Shown here: positions 33,736 through 44,830 of the stretch, in pieces
How positions within the stretch are numbered: the first letter of the stretch is position 1
How the letters are laid out: each line of letters opens with the position of its first letter
Origin: Tessaracoccus sp. OS52
Lineage (GTDB): Bacteria; Actinomycetota; Actinomycetes; Propionibacteriales; Propionibacteriaceae
Reading direction: 5' to 3'
NCBI RefSeq assembly: GCF_020687685.1
Contig: NZ_JAJEWM010000001.1
Coordinates: 992,001 to 1,056,000, forward strand
Length of the DNA stretch: 64,000 nt
Program-made: the position numbers and the translations under genes
The notes under the pieces: generated by a model
What the model saw: the letters and a program-made list of their open reading frames with translations, nothing else
What the model was told of the DNA's origin: nothing
Databases searched by the model: none

Positions 33736-34926
33736 ATGGATTCCCACCCCGCCGCCCACCCGCACACCGCACGAAAGGGCGTGGTCCGGACCCTCCACCA
33801 CGACCCGGGCGAGCGCCCCCACGTCGTCGTGTGGGAGGTCACGCGCGCCTGCCAGCTCGCATGTCTGCACTGCCGCGCCGACGCCTTCACCAAGCCCGAC
33901 CCGCGCCAGCTCACCACGGCCGAGGGCAAGGCCCTGCTCGATGACTTCGCCTCCTACGGCACCCCGCGCCCCATCGTGATCCTCTCCGGCGGGGACGCCT
34001 TCGAAAGGCCCGACCTCGAGGAGCTCATCGCCTACGGCACCTCGCTCGGGCTGCCCATCGCGCTGTCGCCGTCGGTCACGCCGCTGCTGACCGACCAGCG
34101 GCTGGCCTCGGTCCGTGAGGCCGGCGTCAAGGCGTTCTCCATCTCGCTCGATGGCGCCACCGCCGCCACCCACGACTCCTTCCGGGGCATCGACGGCACG
34201 TTCGAGGATTCGCTCAAAGCCGCGGAGTTGGTGGTCAAGCACGGTTTCCGGTTCCAGGTGAACACGACGATCTGCCGCAACAACCTCCATGAGCTGCCCC
34301 GCATCCTGCAGACCGTCATGCGGATGGGCGCGAACATGTGGTACCTGCTGTTCCTCGTGCCAATGGGCCGGGGCTCCAACCTGGAGAGCCTCGACGCCGA
34401 CGAGATGGAGGACGTGCTGCACTGGCTCCACGACGTCTCCGACCGGATCGCCATCAAGGTCACGGAGGCCCCCAACTACCGCCGCGTAGCCATCCAGCGC
34501 GACGACGCCCGCACGGCAGGGCTCCCCATGCCGCCCACCGGTGAACTCCATGCCCGGCTGACGGCCGAGACCGAGCATCTCCTCGGGCCGGTGCTCGAGC
34601 GGCGGCCGGCGCGTCCGCCGATCGGGGTCAACTCCGGGCGCGGCTTTGCCTTCGTCGACCACGTCGGCGACGTCTACCCCTCCGGTTTCCTGCCGCACCG
34701 CTGTGGTTCGGTGAAGGACGAGCCGTTCAGCACCATCTACGCGCAGGCCCCCATGATGAAGGCGTTGCGGGACCCGTCGGGCTACTCCGGGAAGTGCGGC
34801 GTCTGCGAGTTCAACTGGGTCTGCGGCGGATCCCGCGCCCGTGCCCACGCCATGCTGGGCGACCCCCTGGCCAGCGACCCGACGTGCAGCTGGCAACCGG
34901 AGGCGCTCGCCGTCCCGTCGCCCTGA
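33736..34926 (+). CDS. Radical SAM/SPASM protein (TIGR04053-like)
   Basis: 396 residues. WEVTRACQLACLHCRADAF is the CxxxCxxC radical-SAM cluster site, followed by VILSGGDAFERPDLEELIAY and ISLDGATAATHDSFRGIDGT. The C-terminal CGVCEFNWVCGGSRARAHAM with a final Cys in DPTCSW is a SPASM-type auxiliary cluster domain. It resembles the TIGR04053 group, related to heme and NirJ/AhbD-type maturases. No peptide precursor or heme gene lies beside it, so the substrate is not known. The start follows from the -10 box seven bases upstream. The AAE transporter gene follows 110 bases later. Confidence 0.85.
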   Translation: MDSHPAAHPHTARKGVVRTLHHDPGERPHVVVWEVTRACQLACLHCRADAFTKPDPRQLTTAEGKALLDDFASYGTPRPIVILSGGDAFERPDLEELIAYGTSLGLPIALSPSVTPLLTDQRLASVREAGVKAFSISLDGATAATHDSFRGIDGTFEDSLKAAELVVKHGFRFQVNTTICRNNLHELPRILQTVMRMGANMWYLLFLVPMGRGSNLESLDADEMEDVLHWLHDVSDRIAIKVTEAPNYRRVAIQRDDARTAGLPMPPTGELHARLTAETEHLLGPVLERRPARPPIGVNSGRGFAFVDHVGDVYPSGFLPHRCGSVKDEPFSTIYAQAPMMKALRDPSGYSGKCGVCEFNWVCGGSRARAHAMLGDPLASDPTCSWQPEALAVPSP

Positions 34927-34994
34927 GCCCGGGGGCGCGTGCTGGGGCAAGGTCTGCGCGACGCAAGAGCAGGTTCAGCACGGCGGGGGGTGGC

Positions 34995-35018
34995 CGTTTC
35001 CCTGAGCTTGTCACAGGG
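34995..35018. repeat. Short palindromic repeat, copy 2 (CCCTGAGCTTGTCACAGGG)
   Basis: CCCTG and CAGGG form the ends of an imperfect hairpin upstream of the exchanger promoter. It resembles the copy near 16.08 kb. Could terminate transcription from the radical SAM gene. Confidence 0.35.
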
Positions 35019-35024
35019 CGCCAC

Positions 35025-35030
35025 TACCGT
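35025..35030 (+). promoter_or_regulatory. -10 box of the AAE exchanger gene (leaderless)
   Basis: TACCGT lies six bases before the ATG at 35037. Confidence 0.45.
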
Positions 35031-35036
35031 TGGGTC

Positions 35037-36614
35037 ATGCTCGAACTGCTCGCGGCCTCCCCGCTCCTGACGATCATGCTCGTCGTTGCGCTGGGTGCCG
35101 CAGTGGGCGTCATCCCGTTCGGGCCGCTGCGCTTCGGAGCCGCGGGTGCGCTCTTCGTCGGCCTCGCCGTCGGCGCCCTCGACCCTGCGCTCGGCGAGGG
35201 CCTGGGACTGGTGCAGTCGTTGGGCTTGGCATTGTTCGTCTACACCGTCGGGGTGGCGGCGGGGGAGACCTTCTTCTCCGACCTGCGCCGGCAGCTTCCC
35301 CTCATGGGCCTCGGGATCGCGGTGATCACGACGGTGGCCGTGCTGGCGGTCGTCGTGGGCCTGGCGCTCGGGCTGGGCGAGGGACTGATCGCCGGCACCC
35401 TCGCCGGGGCGCTCACCTCCACACCCGCACTGGCCGCCGCGACGTCGGCCACCGGCAGCCCCGAGGCCGCCGTCGGCTACTCCATGGGTTACCCCGTGGG
35501 CGTGGTGCTCGCCATCCTGGCAGTGGCCGTCGTGGCACAGCGCAAGTGGCCTGCCCCCAAGGACCCAGCCTCGCCGGCCAGCGAGGGGATCGTGGCCGAG
35601 TCCGTCCAGGTGGACCGCCCGACGTCGCTGCGGGCAGTCCCCGGTTGGCCGGAGCAGACCATCAAGTTCAGCTACCTGATCCGCGACGACCGCACCCGCG
35701 TCGTCGCTCCAGGGGAGGATCTCGAGCCGGGGGACAAGGTCCTCGTGGTCGGCTCCAAGGCCGCCGTCGAGGAGGCCATCGCCTACCTGGGCACGCAGCT
35801 GGACAAGGAGCTCACCGACGACCGCGCCAACGTCGACTTCAAGCGCTTCGTGCTGTCGGACCCGTCGGTGGCGGGCCGCACGGTGTCCCAGCTGAACCTC
35901 CCCAGCCGGTTCGGTGGCGTCCTCACCCGCGTGCGCCGCGGCGACGTCGACCTGCTGGCCCGCGACGAACTGGTCCTCCAGCTGGGCGACCGGGTGCTCG
36001 CCGTCGTGCCGCAGCGCGAACTGCCGAACGTCAGCAAGTTCTTCGGCGACTCCGAACGCAAGGTCTCAGAGGTCGACGCCCTTGCCATGGGCCTGGGTGT
36101 CACCCTGGGCCTATTGCTGGGCACCGTCACCATCCAGCTCCCCGGGGGCATCGAGTTCTCGCTGGGCGCCGCGGCCGGGCCACTCGTCGTCGGCATGGTG
36201 CTCGGGGCAGTGCACCGCACGGGCCCGCTCAACTGGGACATCCCGCATTCGGCCAACCTCACCATCCGCCAACTGGGCCTCCTGCTGTTCCTGGCCACCG
36301 TCGGGCTCGCCTCCGGCCCCATGTTCGCATCGCAGGCCTTCAGCCTCACCGGCCTGAAGGTGGGGGCCCTGGCCGTCGTCGTTCTCGCCTCCGCTGCGGT
36401 GGCCTTCCTCACGGGCGCCCGGCTGCTCGGCCTGAGCGCACCGCGGGCCGCCGGCGGGTTCGCCGGCTTCATCGGCCAGCCGGCCATCCTGACCTTCGCC
36501 ACCTCCCGGGTGGACGACGAGCGGGTCGAGGCCGGCTACGCGGCCCTGTTCGCGCTGGGCATCATCGTGAAGATCCTGGCGGTGCAGGTGATCGCGGCCG
36601 TCCTGACGGGCTAA
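35037..36614 (+). CDS. AAE-family exchanger (AspT/YidE-like) with RCK_C domains
   Basis: 525 residues. Two membrane halves of five or six helices each flank a cytoplasmic middle. The first half has FVYTVGVAAGETFFSDLRRQ and GALTSTPALAAATSATG; the second has GPLNWDIPHSANLTIRQLGL and GFAGFIGQPAILTFATSR. The middle (about residues 190-335) holds two TrkA-C/RCK_C repeats, each ending in GDKVLVVG or GDRVLAVVP. Family members swap amino or dicarboxylic acids (aspartate/alanine, succinate). The substrate here is unknown. A TACCGT box fixes the ATG; the longer open frame upstream is a shadow of the radical SAM gene. Confidence 0.85.
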   Translation: MLELLAASPLLTIMLVVALGAAVGVIPFGPLRFGAAGALFVGLAVGALDPALGEGLGLVQSLGLALFVYTVGVAAGETFFSDLRRQLPLMGLGIAVITTVAVLAVVVGLALGLGEGLIAGTLAGALTSTPALAAATSATGSPEAAVGYSMGYPVGVVLAILAVAVVAQRKWPAPKDPASPASEGIVAESVQVDRPTSLRAVPGWPEQTIKFSYLIRDDRTRVVAPGEDLEPGDKVLVVGSKAAVEEAIAYLGTQLDKELTDDRANVDFKRFVLSDPSVAGRTVSQLNLPSRFGGVLTRVRRGDVDLLARDELVLQLGDRVLAVVPQRELPNVSKFFGDSERKVSEVDALAMGLGVTLGLLLGTVTIQLPGGIEFSLGAAAGPLVVGMVLGAVHRTGPLNWDIPHSANLTIRQLGLLLFLATVGLASGPMFASQAFSLTGLKVGALAVVVLASAAVAFLTGARLLGLSAPRAAGGFAGFIGQPAILTFATSRVDDERVEAGYAALFALGIIVKILAVQVIAAVLTG

Positions 36615-36631
36615 GCCCGCCGCTGGAGGGC

Positions 36632-36637
36632 TAGACT
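36632..36637 (+). promoter_or_regulatory. -10 box of glyQS (leaderless), fixes GTG start
   Basis: TAGACT lies seven bases before the GTG at 36645 and favours that codon over the ATG at 36654. Confidence 0.55.
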
Positions 36638-36644
36638 CACGCCC

Positions 36645-39695
<3,051 letters not shown>

Positions 39696-39699
39696 GGCC

Positions 39700-39705
39700 T
39701 AGGCT
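39700..39705 (+). promoter_or_regulatory. -10 box of the LsrG-like gene (leaderless)
   Basis: TAGGCT lies six bases before the ATG at 39712, starting five bases after the glyQS stop. Confidence 0.5.
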
Positions 39706-39711
39706 GGCCGC

Positions 39712-40023
39712 ATGGTCGTGGTCACCGCTGTTCACGTGAAGGTCAATCCCGATTCGGTGGACGAGTTCGTCGAGGCGACGCTCGAGAACCACCGCAACTC
39801 CGTCCAGGAGCCCGGCAACCTCCGCTTCGACGTCCTGTCGTCGACGCAGGACGAGGCCGAGTTCATGCTGTATGAGGTCTACGCGTCGCAGGCCGCCGCC
39901 GACGCGCACAAGCACACCGCGCACTACCTGCGCTGGCGGGAGACCGTCGCGCCGATGATGGCCGAGCCGCGCGTCGGCGTCGGGTACACCCCTCTGGCAC
40001 CTGTGGCAGCCACCGAGTGGTGA
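39712..40023 (+). CDS. LsrG-like antibiotic biosynthesis monooxygenase
   Basis: 103 residues. VTAVHVKVNPDSVDEFVEAT, NHRNSVQEPGNLRFDVLSST, FMLYEVYASQAAADAHKHTA and HYLRWRETVAPMMAEPR match the LsrG branch of the ABM family almost block for block. LsrG isomerises phospho-AI-2 in enterobacteria; without other lsr genes here a general quinol-monooxygenase-like or aldehyde-handling role is equally likely. Convergent with the hemerythrin gene, seven bases between stops. Confidence 0.85.
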   Translation: MVVVTAVHVKVNPDSVDEFVEATLENHRNSVQEPGNLRFDVLSSTQDEAEFMLYEVYASQAAADAHKHTAHYLRWRETVAPMMAEPRVGVGYTPLAPVAATEW

Positions 40024-40030
40024 CACTCCG

Positions 40031-40753
40031 TCAGAGGGTCGTCGGTACCGGCCTGCCCGGGAACAGTTCGCGGAACTGGCGTTCGAACTGCCGTTTGCCC
40101 ACGAACCGGTAGAGCAGCTTCAGCGGCGCTGGAAGCTCCCTCATGATCGGAGCCACGAGTTCGCGGGGCGAACTTGAGATGAAGTACCCCATCAGCGGGA
40201 GCATCCGCTTCATCGGGATGGCGCCCTGGCTGGCAGCGGCCATCGCATTCCACTCCTCGGCGGTGATCACCTTCTCCGCCACCGGCATGACCTCGACCAC
40301 CTCGCGCCGCAGGTGCAGCTTGAGAACGTCCAACAGTTCGTCGTATGCGACAGCGAGGCGGTCCCTGACCTCGGGATTGCCGTCCATGCGCCAGGAATCC
40401 AGCTCGGGATCGATCATGTCCAGCAGTTCGACAACCTTGGCGTGGTGGGCGCGCATCTGGCCGACGTGGAGCGCGCAACCCGGCGCCCGCTCCTCCAGCC
40501 GTGACCACAGACTCGCGTCCTCGTGCTCGTGGTGGGTGTGGAGCGAGGCGTGCCAGTCGGCCAGCCAGGCACCGACGAAGTCCGCCCGCTCCCGGTCCCA
40601 GTCGGCCGTCTGGCGGATCAGGCCGGGTGCCTCCGAGAACACGAACAGGAACATGTTGTGCACTATCCGCATCTCACCCGAATCGCACAGCGCTGGTCCC
40701 GGTGGGACGGGCGGCGCGGTCTCGCCCGGCGCGGCACTGTAGAAGTCGACCAT
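40031..40753 (-). CDS. Hemerythrin HHE-domain protein
   Basis: 240 residues. MRIVHNMFLFVFSEAPGLIR, WHASLHTHHEHEDASLWSRL, HVGQMRAHHAKVVELLDMID and LKLHLRREVVEVMPVAEKVI carry the H...HxxxE...H...HxxxE iron ligands of a four-helix hemerythrin-like domain. The last 70 residues are an extra helical part seen in actinobacterial versions. Likely roles are oxygen or nitric-oxide sensing or handling. An AAGGGGG stretch lies about 11 bases before the ATG. Upstream (40754-40899) there is only GC-rich sequence. Confidence 0.88.
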   Translation of the reverse strand: MVDFYSAAPGETAPPVPPGPALCDSGEMRIVHNMFLFVFSEAPGLIRQTADWDRERADFVGAWLADWHASLHTHHEHEDASLWSRLEERAPGCALHVGQMRAHHAKVVELLDMIDPELDSWRMDGNPEVRDRLAVAYDELLDVLKLHLRREVVEVMPVAEKVITAEEWNAMAAASQGAIPMKRMLPLMGYFISSSPRELVAPIMRELPAPLKLLYRFVGKRQFERQFRELFPGRPVPTTL

Positions 40754-40880
40754 CTGATCCAGCCCCCTTCGCGCGAGCGGAGCAATCCCCCGATTGACGT
40801 CGCACCTGTGGGAAAATTCTGCGTCTCGACGACGCGACGCGCAATAGTTGGCCCGCGCGCCGCCGCGCGCCGTCGGCTAC

Positions 40881-40896
40881 CGGCCGAACGGGTTCG
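40881..40896. terminator. Small hairpin after the HAD gene
   Basis: GCCGAAC and GTTCGGC form a perfect 7-base palindrome three bases downstream of the HAD phosphatase stop (minus strand). No T-tract; weak candidate. Confidence 0.3.
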
Positions 40897-40899
40897 GCG

Positions 40900-41688
40900 T
40901 CAGACGAGGTAGCTGCGCCACTGCTGACCGACGGCGCCCTCGTGGTGGGGGCCGATGACGGTGAAACCGTGCTCGAACATGCTGGGGTGGGCGTTGGCCA
41001 TCACGAACGGGCCGCCCACAAGGCGCAACATCTCGAGGTCGTTCGGCATGTCGCCGAAAGCCGCACAATCTGCGGGATCGATGCCCAGTTCGGCGATCAC
41101 CTCGGCCAGCGCCGCGCCCTTGGTGACTCCGGGAGCGCTGATCTCGACGGTGCCGTGGTCGGCTGCCCAGGAGAACGTCGGGGTGAGGCCCTCGCCGGCG
41201 GCCTCGAACACCACCTCGGCCAGTTCCTCGGTGTTGGCGCGCCTGGTGTGGACCAGAAACTTGATGATCGGCTCCCGTGCCACCAACTCCTCCAAGGTCG
41301 CGACGATGGGCTGCCGGTCCGGGATGTGGGGGAAATGTTCCTCCACGCCCCAGTCGTGGACGTACTCCACCCCGAAAACGGCCTCCAGGTCCGCTGGCAG
41401 GCCGCGTGCGAACTCCAGGACGGTGTCGGCGTCCATCGGGTGGATGATGTCGGGCTCCTGTGCCCCCAACCGCCCGATGGAGGCGCCGTTGCTGGCGATC
41501 AGGATGGGGTCAATGTCCAGCAGGGGAGAGAGCGCCGCAAGGTTGCGACGGGGACGTCCGGTGGCGATCACCAGCTCGATTCCGGCGGCGTGCACCTCGC
41601 GTGCCGCCTCCAGGTTCCCGGGATGGACCATCCCCTCGGCGCCGAGGAAGGTGCCGTCGAGATCGGTGGCCACAAGCAGGGGTCTCAT
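40900..41688 (-). CDS. HAD-IIB (Cof-type) phosphatase
   Basis: 262 residues. LLVATDLDGTFLGAEGMVHP has the DxD nucleophile motif, LVIATGRPRRNLAAL motif II, SAPGVTKGAALAEVI the Lys, and AAFGDMPNDLEMLRLVGG motif IV. The C2 cap of the Cof group lies between. Members dephosphorylate sugar phosphates, pyridoxal-P or FMN; the substrate is not predicted. The promoter lies inside the end of the upstream gene, with a TAGGCT box seven bases before the ATG. Confidence 0.9.
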   Translation of the reverse strand: MRPLLVATDLDGTFLGAEGMVHPGNLEAAREVHAAGIELVIATGRPRRNLAALSPLLDIDPILIASNGASIGRLGAQEPDIIHPMDADTVLEFARGLPADLEAVFGVEYVHDWGVEEHFPHIPDRQPIVATLEELVAREPIIKFLVHTRRANTEELAEVVFEAAGEGLTPTFSWAADHGTVEISAPGVTKGAALAEVIAELGIDPADCAAFGDMPNDLEMLRLVGGPFVMANAHPSMFEHGFTVIGPHHEGAVGQQWRSYLV

Positions 41689-41695
41689 GCCCTGA

Positions 41696-41701
41696 AGCCT
41701 A
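41696..41701 (-). promoter_or_regulatory. -10 box of the HAD gene (leaderless)
   Basis: TAGGCT on the minus strand, seven bases before the ATG and two bases past the stop of the upstream gene. Confidence 0.5.
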
Positions 41702-41702
41702 C

Positions 41703-42578
41703 CTACAGCTTCTTGTTCGGCGACGGGTCACCCGGGCCGGACTCGTCGCCCGAGGGCTGCTGCATCGACGGGTTGTCCGACGGCGGCGGTTGGTTGCCTG
41801 ATTGCGTCGGCGACCCGCTGGGGGACTGGCTGTCGGTGGGCTGACCGCTGGTGGGTTCTGCTGATTGCGGCGAACCGGAGCCCTCGCTGGGGATCGGCGG
41901 CGGTGGGCTGACGGGCGGCTGGTTCTGGAACACCAGGATTGCCAGGAGCACCGCGACGGCGGCGATCAGCATCATCAGCAGCCATGAGACCAGCACGCTG
42001 ATCCAGCCGGCACGGTCCGCGCGGCCCGGCCACGGAAGCGGCCACACCCGGGTGGTGCCGTGCGCGGTGTTCTCCGCCCAGTGGAGCTTGTAGTCGGGCC
42101 CCGCGGGCCGGCCAAGCGGCGCCGTGCGTTCTAGGTCGACGGCGTGCAGCACGCGCTCGGCTTCCCGCACCGCGCGGACGGTGCCGTCGAAGGCCAGCGC
42201 CACCCAGGGCGCCAGCGGCTCGTGCTCGGCGACGAGCGGGTCGTCGGACTCGTCGCGGAAGCGCACGGCCGTGCGGCCGTCGTCCTGGCCCTCACCGCCC
42301 CGGGCCACGACGGTGTCGATGTGCATGGCATTGATCTCGCCCGAGAACCGGGCCCGCGCCGCCGGGTCCCCGGCAGCGCCTTCGGCCAGCAGGACGACCA
42401 TGACGGAGTCGCCGTCGTTCTCATGGGCGGAGAACGCCATACCGGCGCGCGTCGCCGTTAAGCGGGAGTCCAGCCAGTAGTCCCCGATCCTGACGGGGTC
42501 CTCCGGCGACAAGGGGTAATGGTCCGCGAGCCCCGACAGGGGGTCGGCGGGCGGTTGGGGTTCGGATGGCTGGCTCAT
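41703..42578 (-). CDS. Membrane protein with degenerate protein-kinase-like N-lobe
   Basis: 291 residues. Residues about 25-140 read like the start of an actinobacterial Ser/Thr kinase: RIGDYWLDSRLTATRAGMAF where kinases have GxYxLxxxLGxGGMGxV, then SVMVVLLAEGAAGDP where VAVKxL is expected, and ARARFSGEINAM for RARFxxE. The catalytic Lys is absent (VMVVLL), the glycine loop is broken, and no HRD or DFG follows. One transmembrane helix (WISVLVSWLLMMLIAAVAVL) and an outer Pro/Ser/Gly/Gln-rich tail of about 80 residues complete it. It is divergent from moxR, 103 bases away. Kinase ancestry is inference. Confidence 0.6.
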   Translation of the reverse strand: MSQPSEPQPPADPLSGLADHYPLSPEDPVRIGDYWLDSRLTATRAGMAFSAHENDGDSVMVVLLAEGAAGDPAARARFSGEINAMHIDTVVARGGEGQDDGRTAVRFRDESDDPLVAEHEPLAPWVALAFDGTVRAVREAERVLHAVDLERTAPLGRPAGPDYKLHWAENTAHGTTRVWPLPWPGRADRAGWISVLVSWLLMMLIAAVAVLLAILVFQNQPPVSPPPPIPSEGSGSPQSAEPTSGQPTDSQSPSGSPTQSGNQPPPSDNPSMQQPSGDESGPGDPSPNKKL

Positions 42579-42681
42579 CACCCCCTATGACACCACATTG
42601 CGCAGCCACGTGGATTGCGCGGGCTGTAAGGTGGCTGCGGGAACAGGGATCCCGTCCGCGAGGCACCACAGGAGTCAAGTA

Positions 42682-43743
42682 GTGAGCACACCAGCCGTCA
42701 GTCCGGCACTTCCGGCCAACGTCGCCGATGCAGCCAAGCTGCTGGGAACTTCCATCAGCATGGTCCAGCGCGTCATCGTCGGCCAGGAGCACATGGTGCA
42801 GCAACTGATGGTGTCCCTGCTCGCGAAGGGCCACTGCCTGCTCGAGGGTGTCCCCGGCGTCGCCAAGACGTTGGCCGTGCGGTCCTTCGCAACGGTGGTC
42901 GGTGGGGACTTCGCACGCGTGCAGTTCACCCCGGACCTGGTGCCCTCCGACATCGTCGGTACCCGGATCTACTCCGCCAAGGGCGAGACGTTCGAGATCG
43001 AACTGGGACCGGTGTTCGTGAACTTCGTCCTGGCCGACGAGATCAACCGCGCACCCGCCAAGGTGCAGTCCGCGATGCTGGAGATCATGGCCGAGAAGCA
43101 GGTGTCGATCGGCGGCAAGACCTACCCCGCGCCGGACCCCTTCATCGTGATCGCCACCCAGAACCCAGTCGAGTCGGAGGGCGTCTACCCGCTGCCCGAG
43201 GCGCAGCGTGACCGGTTCCTGCTGAAGGTGGACGTGCCCTACCCGCGCGGGAACGAGGAGTTCGAGATCCTGCGGCGCATGAGCGTCAAGCCCCCGGTGG
43301 CCGAGCCGGTCCTGAACCCTGACCTGGTGCGCCACCTGCAGGACATGGCCTCAAACGTCTTCGTGCACAACCTGGTGGCCGAGTACATCGTGCGCCTTGT
43401 GCTGGCCTCGCGCACGCCGACGGAGTTCGGCATGCCGGACCTTGAGTCCGTCATCCAGATCGGCTGCTCACCGCGCGCGACGCTGGGGCTGGTGGCCGCC
43501 TCCAGGGCGCTTGCCCTCATCAATGGCCGGGACTACGTCCTGCCAACCGACGTCCAGGCTGTCGCCCGCGACGTCATGGCCCACCGCATCACCCTGGGCT
43601 TCGACGCGGTGGCCGACAACATCAGCACCGCCGACGTCGTCGAGAGAATCCTCGCGATGGTGCCCGCCCCGACTCCGGTGTGGAACTCCGAGCAGCGCCA
43701 GGCCAGCCACCAGCAACACGCCCACCAGCCTGTCCGCAGGTAA
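42682..43743 (+). CDS. MoxR-family AAA+ ATPase
   Basis: 353 residues. CLLEGVPGVAKTLAVRSFA is Walker A, FVLADEINRAPAKVQSAMLE Walker B, VIATQNPVESEGVYPLPEAQ sensor 1 with the family-typical NPxExEGxYPLPEAQxDR, and GCSPRATLGLVAASRALALI the arginine-rich sensor 2 part. MoxR ATPases act as chaperones for vWA proteins; DUF58 and two vWA genes follow. GTG start with AGGAG nine bases upstream. A TAAGGT box about 50 bases upstream may drive the operon. Confidence 0.93.
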   Translation: MSTPAVSPALPANVADAAKLLGTSISMVQRVIVGQEHMVQQLMVSLLAKGHCLLEGVPGVAKTLAVRSFATVVGGDFARVQFTPDLVPSDIVGTRIYSAKGETFEIELGPVFVNFVLADEINRAPAKVQSAMLEIMAEKQVSIGGKTYPAPDPFIVIATQNPVESEGVYPLPEAQRDRFLLKVDVPYPRGNEEFEILRRMSVKPPVAEPVLNPDLVRHLQDMASNVFVHNLVAEYIVRLVLASRTPTEFGMPDLESVIQIGCSPRATLGLVAASRALALINGRDYVLPTDVQAVARDVMAHRITLGFDAVADNISTADVVERILAMVPAPTPVWNSEQRQASHQQHAHQPVRR

Positions 43744-43753
43744 GGGGTCTGTC

Positions 43754-44830
43754 TTGGCGCAGGTCTCCTTCACACCCCCCACGGGTGCACCGATGCTGGC
43801 GGTTCCCTCCCGGACGGATCCGGGCGCCGCGACGTCGGTCCTCAAGGTCCCGGTGGGGCCCACCATCCCCCTGAACCGACTGGCGCCCGAGGCCGCGCTG
43901 CGCCGCCTGGAGCTGACCGTCGTGCGCCGGCTCGAGGGTTTCCTGCACGGTGACCACCTCGGCCTGCTGCCCGGGCCAGGGTCGGACACCAACGACGCCC
44001 GCGTCTACCAGCCCGGCCAGGACGACGTCCGCAAGATCGACTGGGCTGTGACTGCCCGCACCACCGTGCCCCATGTGCGCGACACGATGGCGGACCGGGA
44101 GCTGGAGATCTGGGCGCTCCTGGACGTCACGCCGTCGATGAACTGGGGAACCGAGGGCATCACCAAGCGGGACCTGGGGATCGCGGCCATCGCCACCGTC
44201 GGCTTCCTCAGCCAGCGGATGGGGGACCGCTTCGGCGGCATGATGATGCTGCCCGACAAGGTGAAGCGCCTCCCCGCGAGGTCCGGCCGCAACGCGCTCT
44301 ACGGGCTGCTGCGCAAGCTCCTGACCGAGCCGATCGTCCCGGACAACGCTCCCGGCCAGCTGGAACTCGCCGACGGGATCGAGCAACTGGCCCGCTCCCA
44401 GCGGCGCCGCGGCATGCGGGTGGTGGTCTCGGACTTCCTGACCGCGGGCGACCACGAGCTCAACCCCGACGTCGAGCCCTCCTGGGAGCGCGCCATCCGG
44501 CGCCTCGCGGTGCGCAACCAGGTGCTGTGCGTCGAGGTCATCGACCGCCACGAGATGGAGTTCCCTGATGTGGGCGAGATGCTCATCCGGGACCCGGAGA
44601 CCTCGTTTCGCCGCTACATCAACACCTCCGACGCCGAGGCGCGCGCCCGCATGGACGCGGCCACCAGGGCCCAGCGCGAGCGGGTGAAGGTCGCCATCCG
44701 CCGTGCGGGTGCCGGTCACATCCAGCTGCGCACCGACCGCGACTGGGTGGCCGACATCGCGCGGTTCGTGCTGAACTACCGCCGCGTGGCCAGCATGCTG
44801 CACCAGCCCCCGCAGGGAGTGAGCAAGTGA
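43754..44830 (+). CDS. DUF58 protein (vWA-like partner of MoxR)
   Basis: 358 residues from TTG (AAGGGG eight bases upstream); ATG at 43793 is an alternative. The DUF58 signature GDHLGLLPGPGSDTNDARVY, YQPGQDDVRKIDWAVTARTT and HVRDTMADRELEIWALLDVT is clear, followed by DVTPSMNWG resembling a MIDAS metal site. No transmembrane helices, unlike many DUF58 proteins. It follows moxR by 10 bases and overlaps the next gene by four, a standard operon order. Confidence 0.9.
   Translation: MAQVSFTPPTGAPMLAVPSRTDPGAATSVLKVPVGPTIPLNRLAPEAALRRLELTVVRRLEGFLHGDHLGLLPGPGSDTNDARVYQPGQDDVRKIDWAVTARTTVPHVRDTMADRELEIWALLDVTPSMNWGTEGITKRDLGIAAIATVGFLSQRMGDRFGGMMMLPDKVKRLPARSGRNALYGLLRKLLTEPIVPDNAPGQLELADGIEQLARSQRRRGMRVVVSDFLTAGDHELNPDVEPSWERAIRRLAVRNQVLCVEVIDRHEMEFPDVGEMLIRDPETSFRRYINTSDAEARARMDAATRAQRERVKVAIRRAGAGHIQLRTDRDWVADIARFVLNYRRVASMLHQPPQGVSK

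Noticed and set aside
34794-35036. Upstream extension of the AAE exchanger by 81 codons
   Set aside because: It overlaps the 3' end of the radical SAM gene, is Arg/Pro-rich, and a -10 box sits six bases before the internal ATG.
39712-40023. LsrG-like gene as evidence for AI-2 quorum-signal uptake
   Set aside because: No lsrACDB, lsrK or lsrF genes are nearby, and the ABM fold serves many roles.
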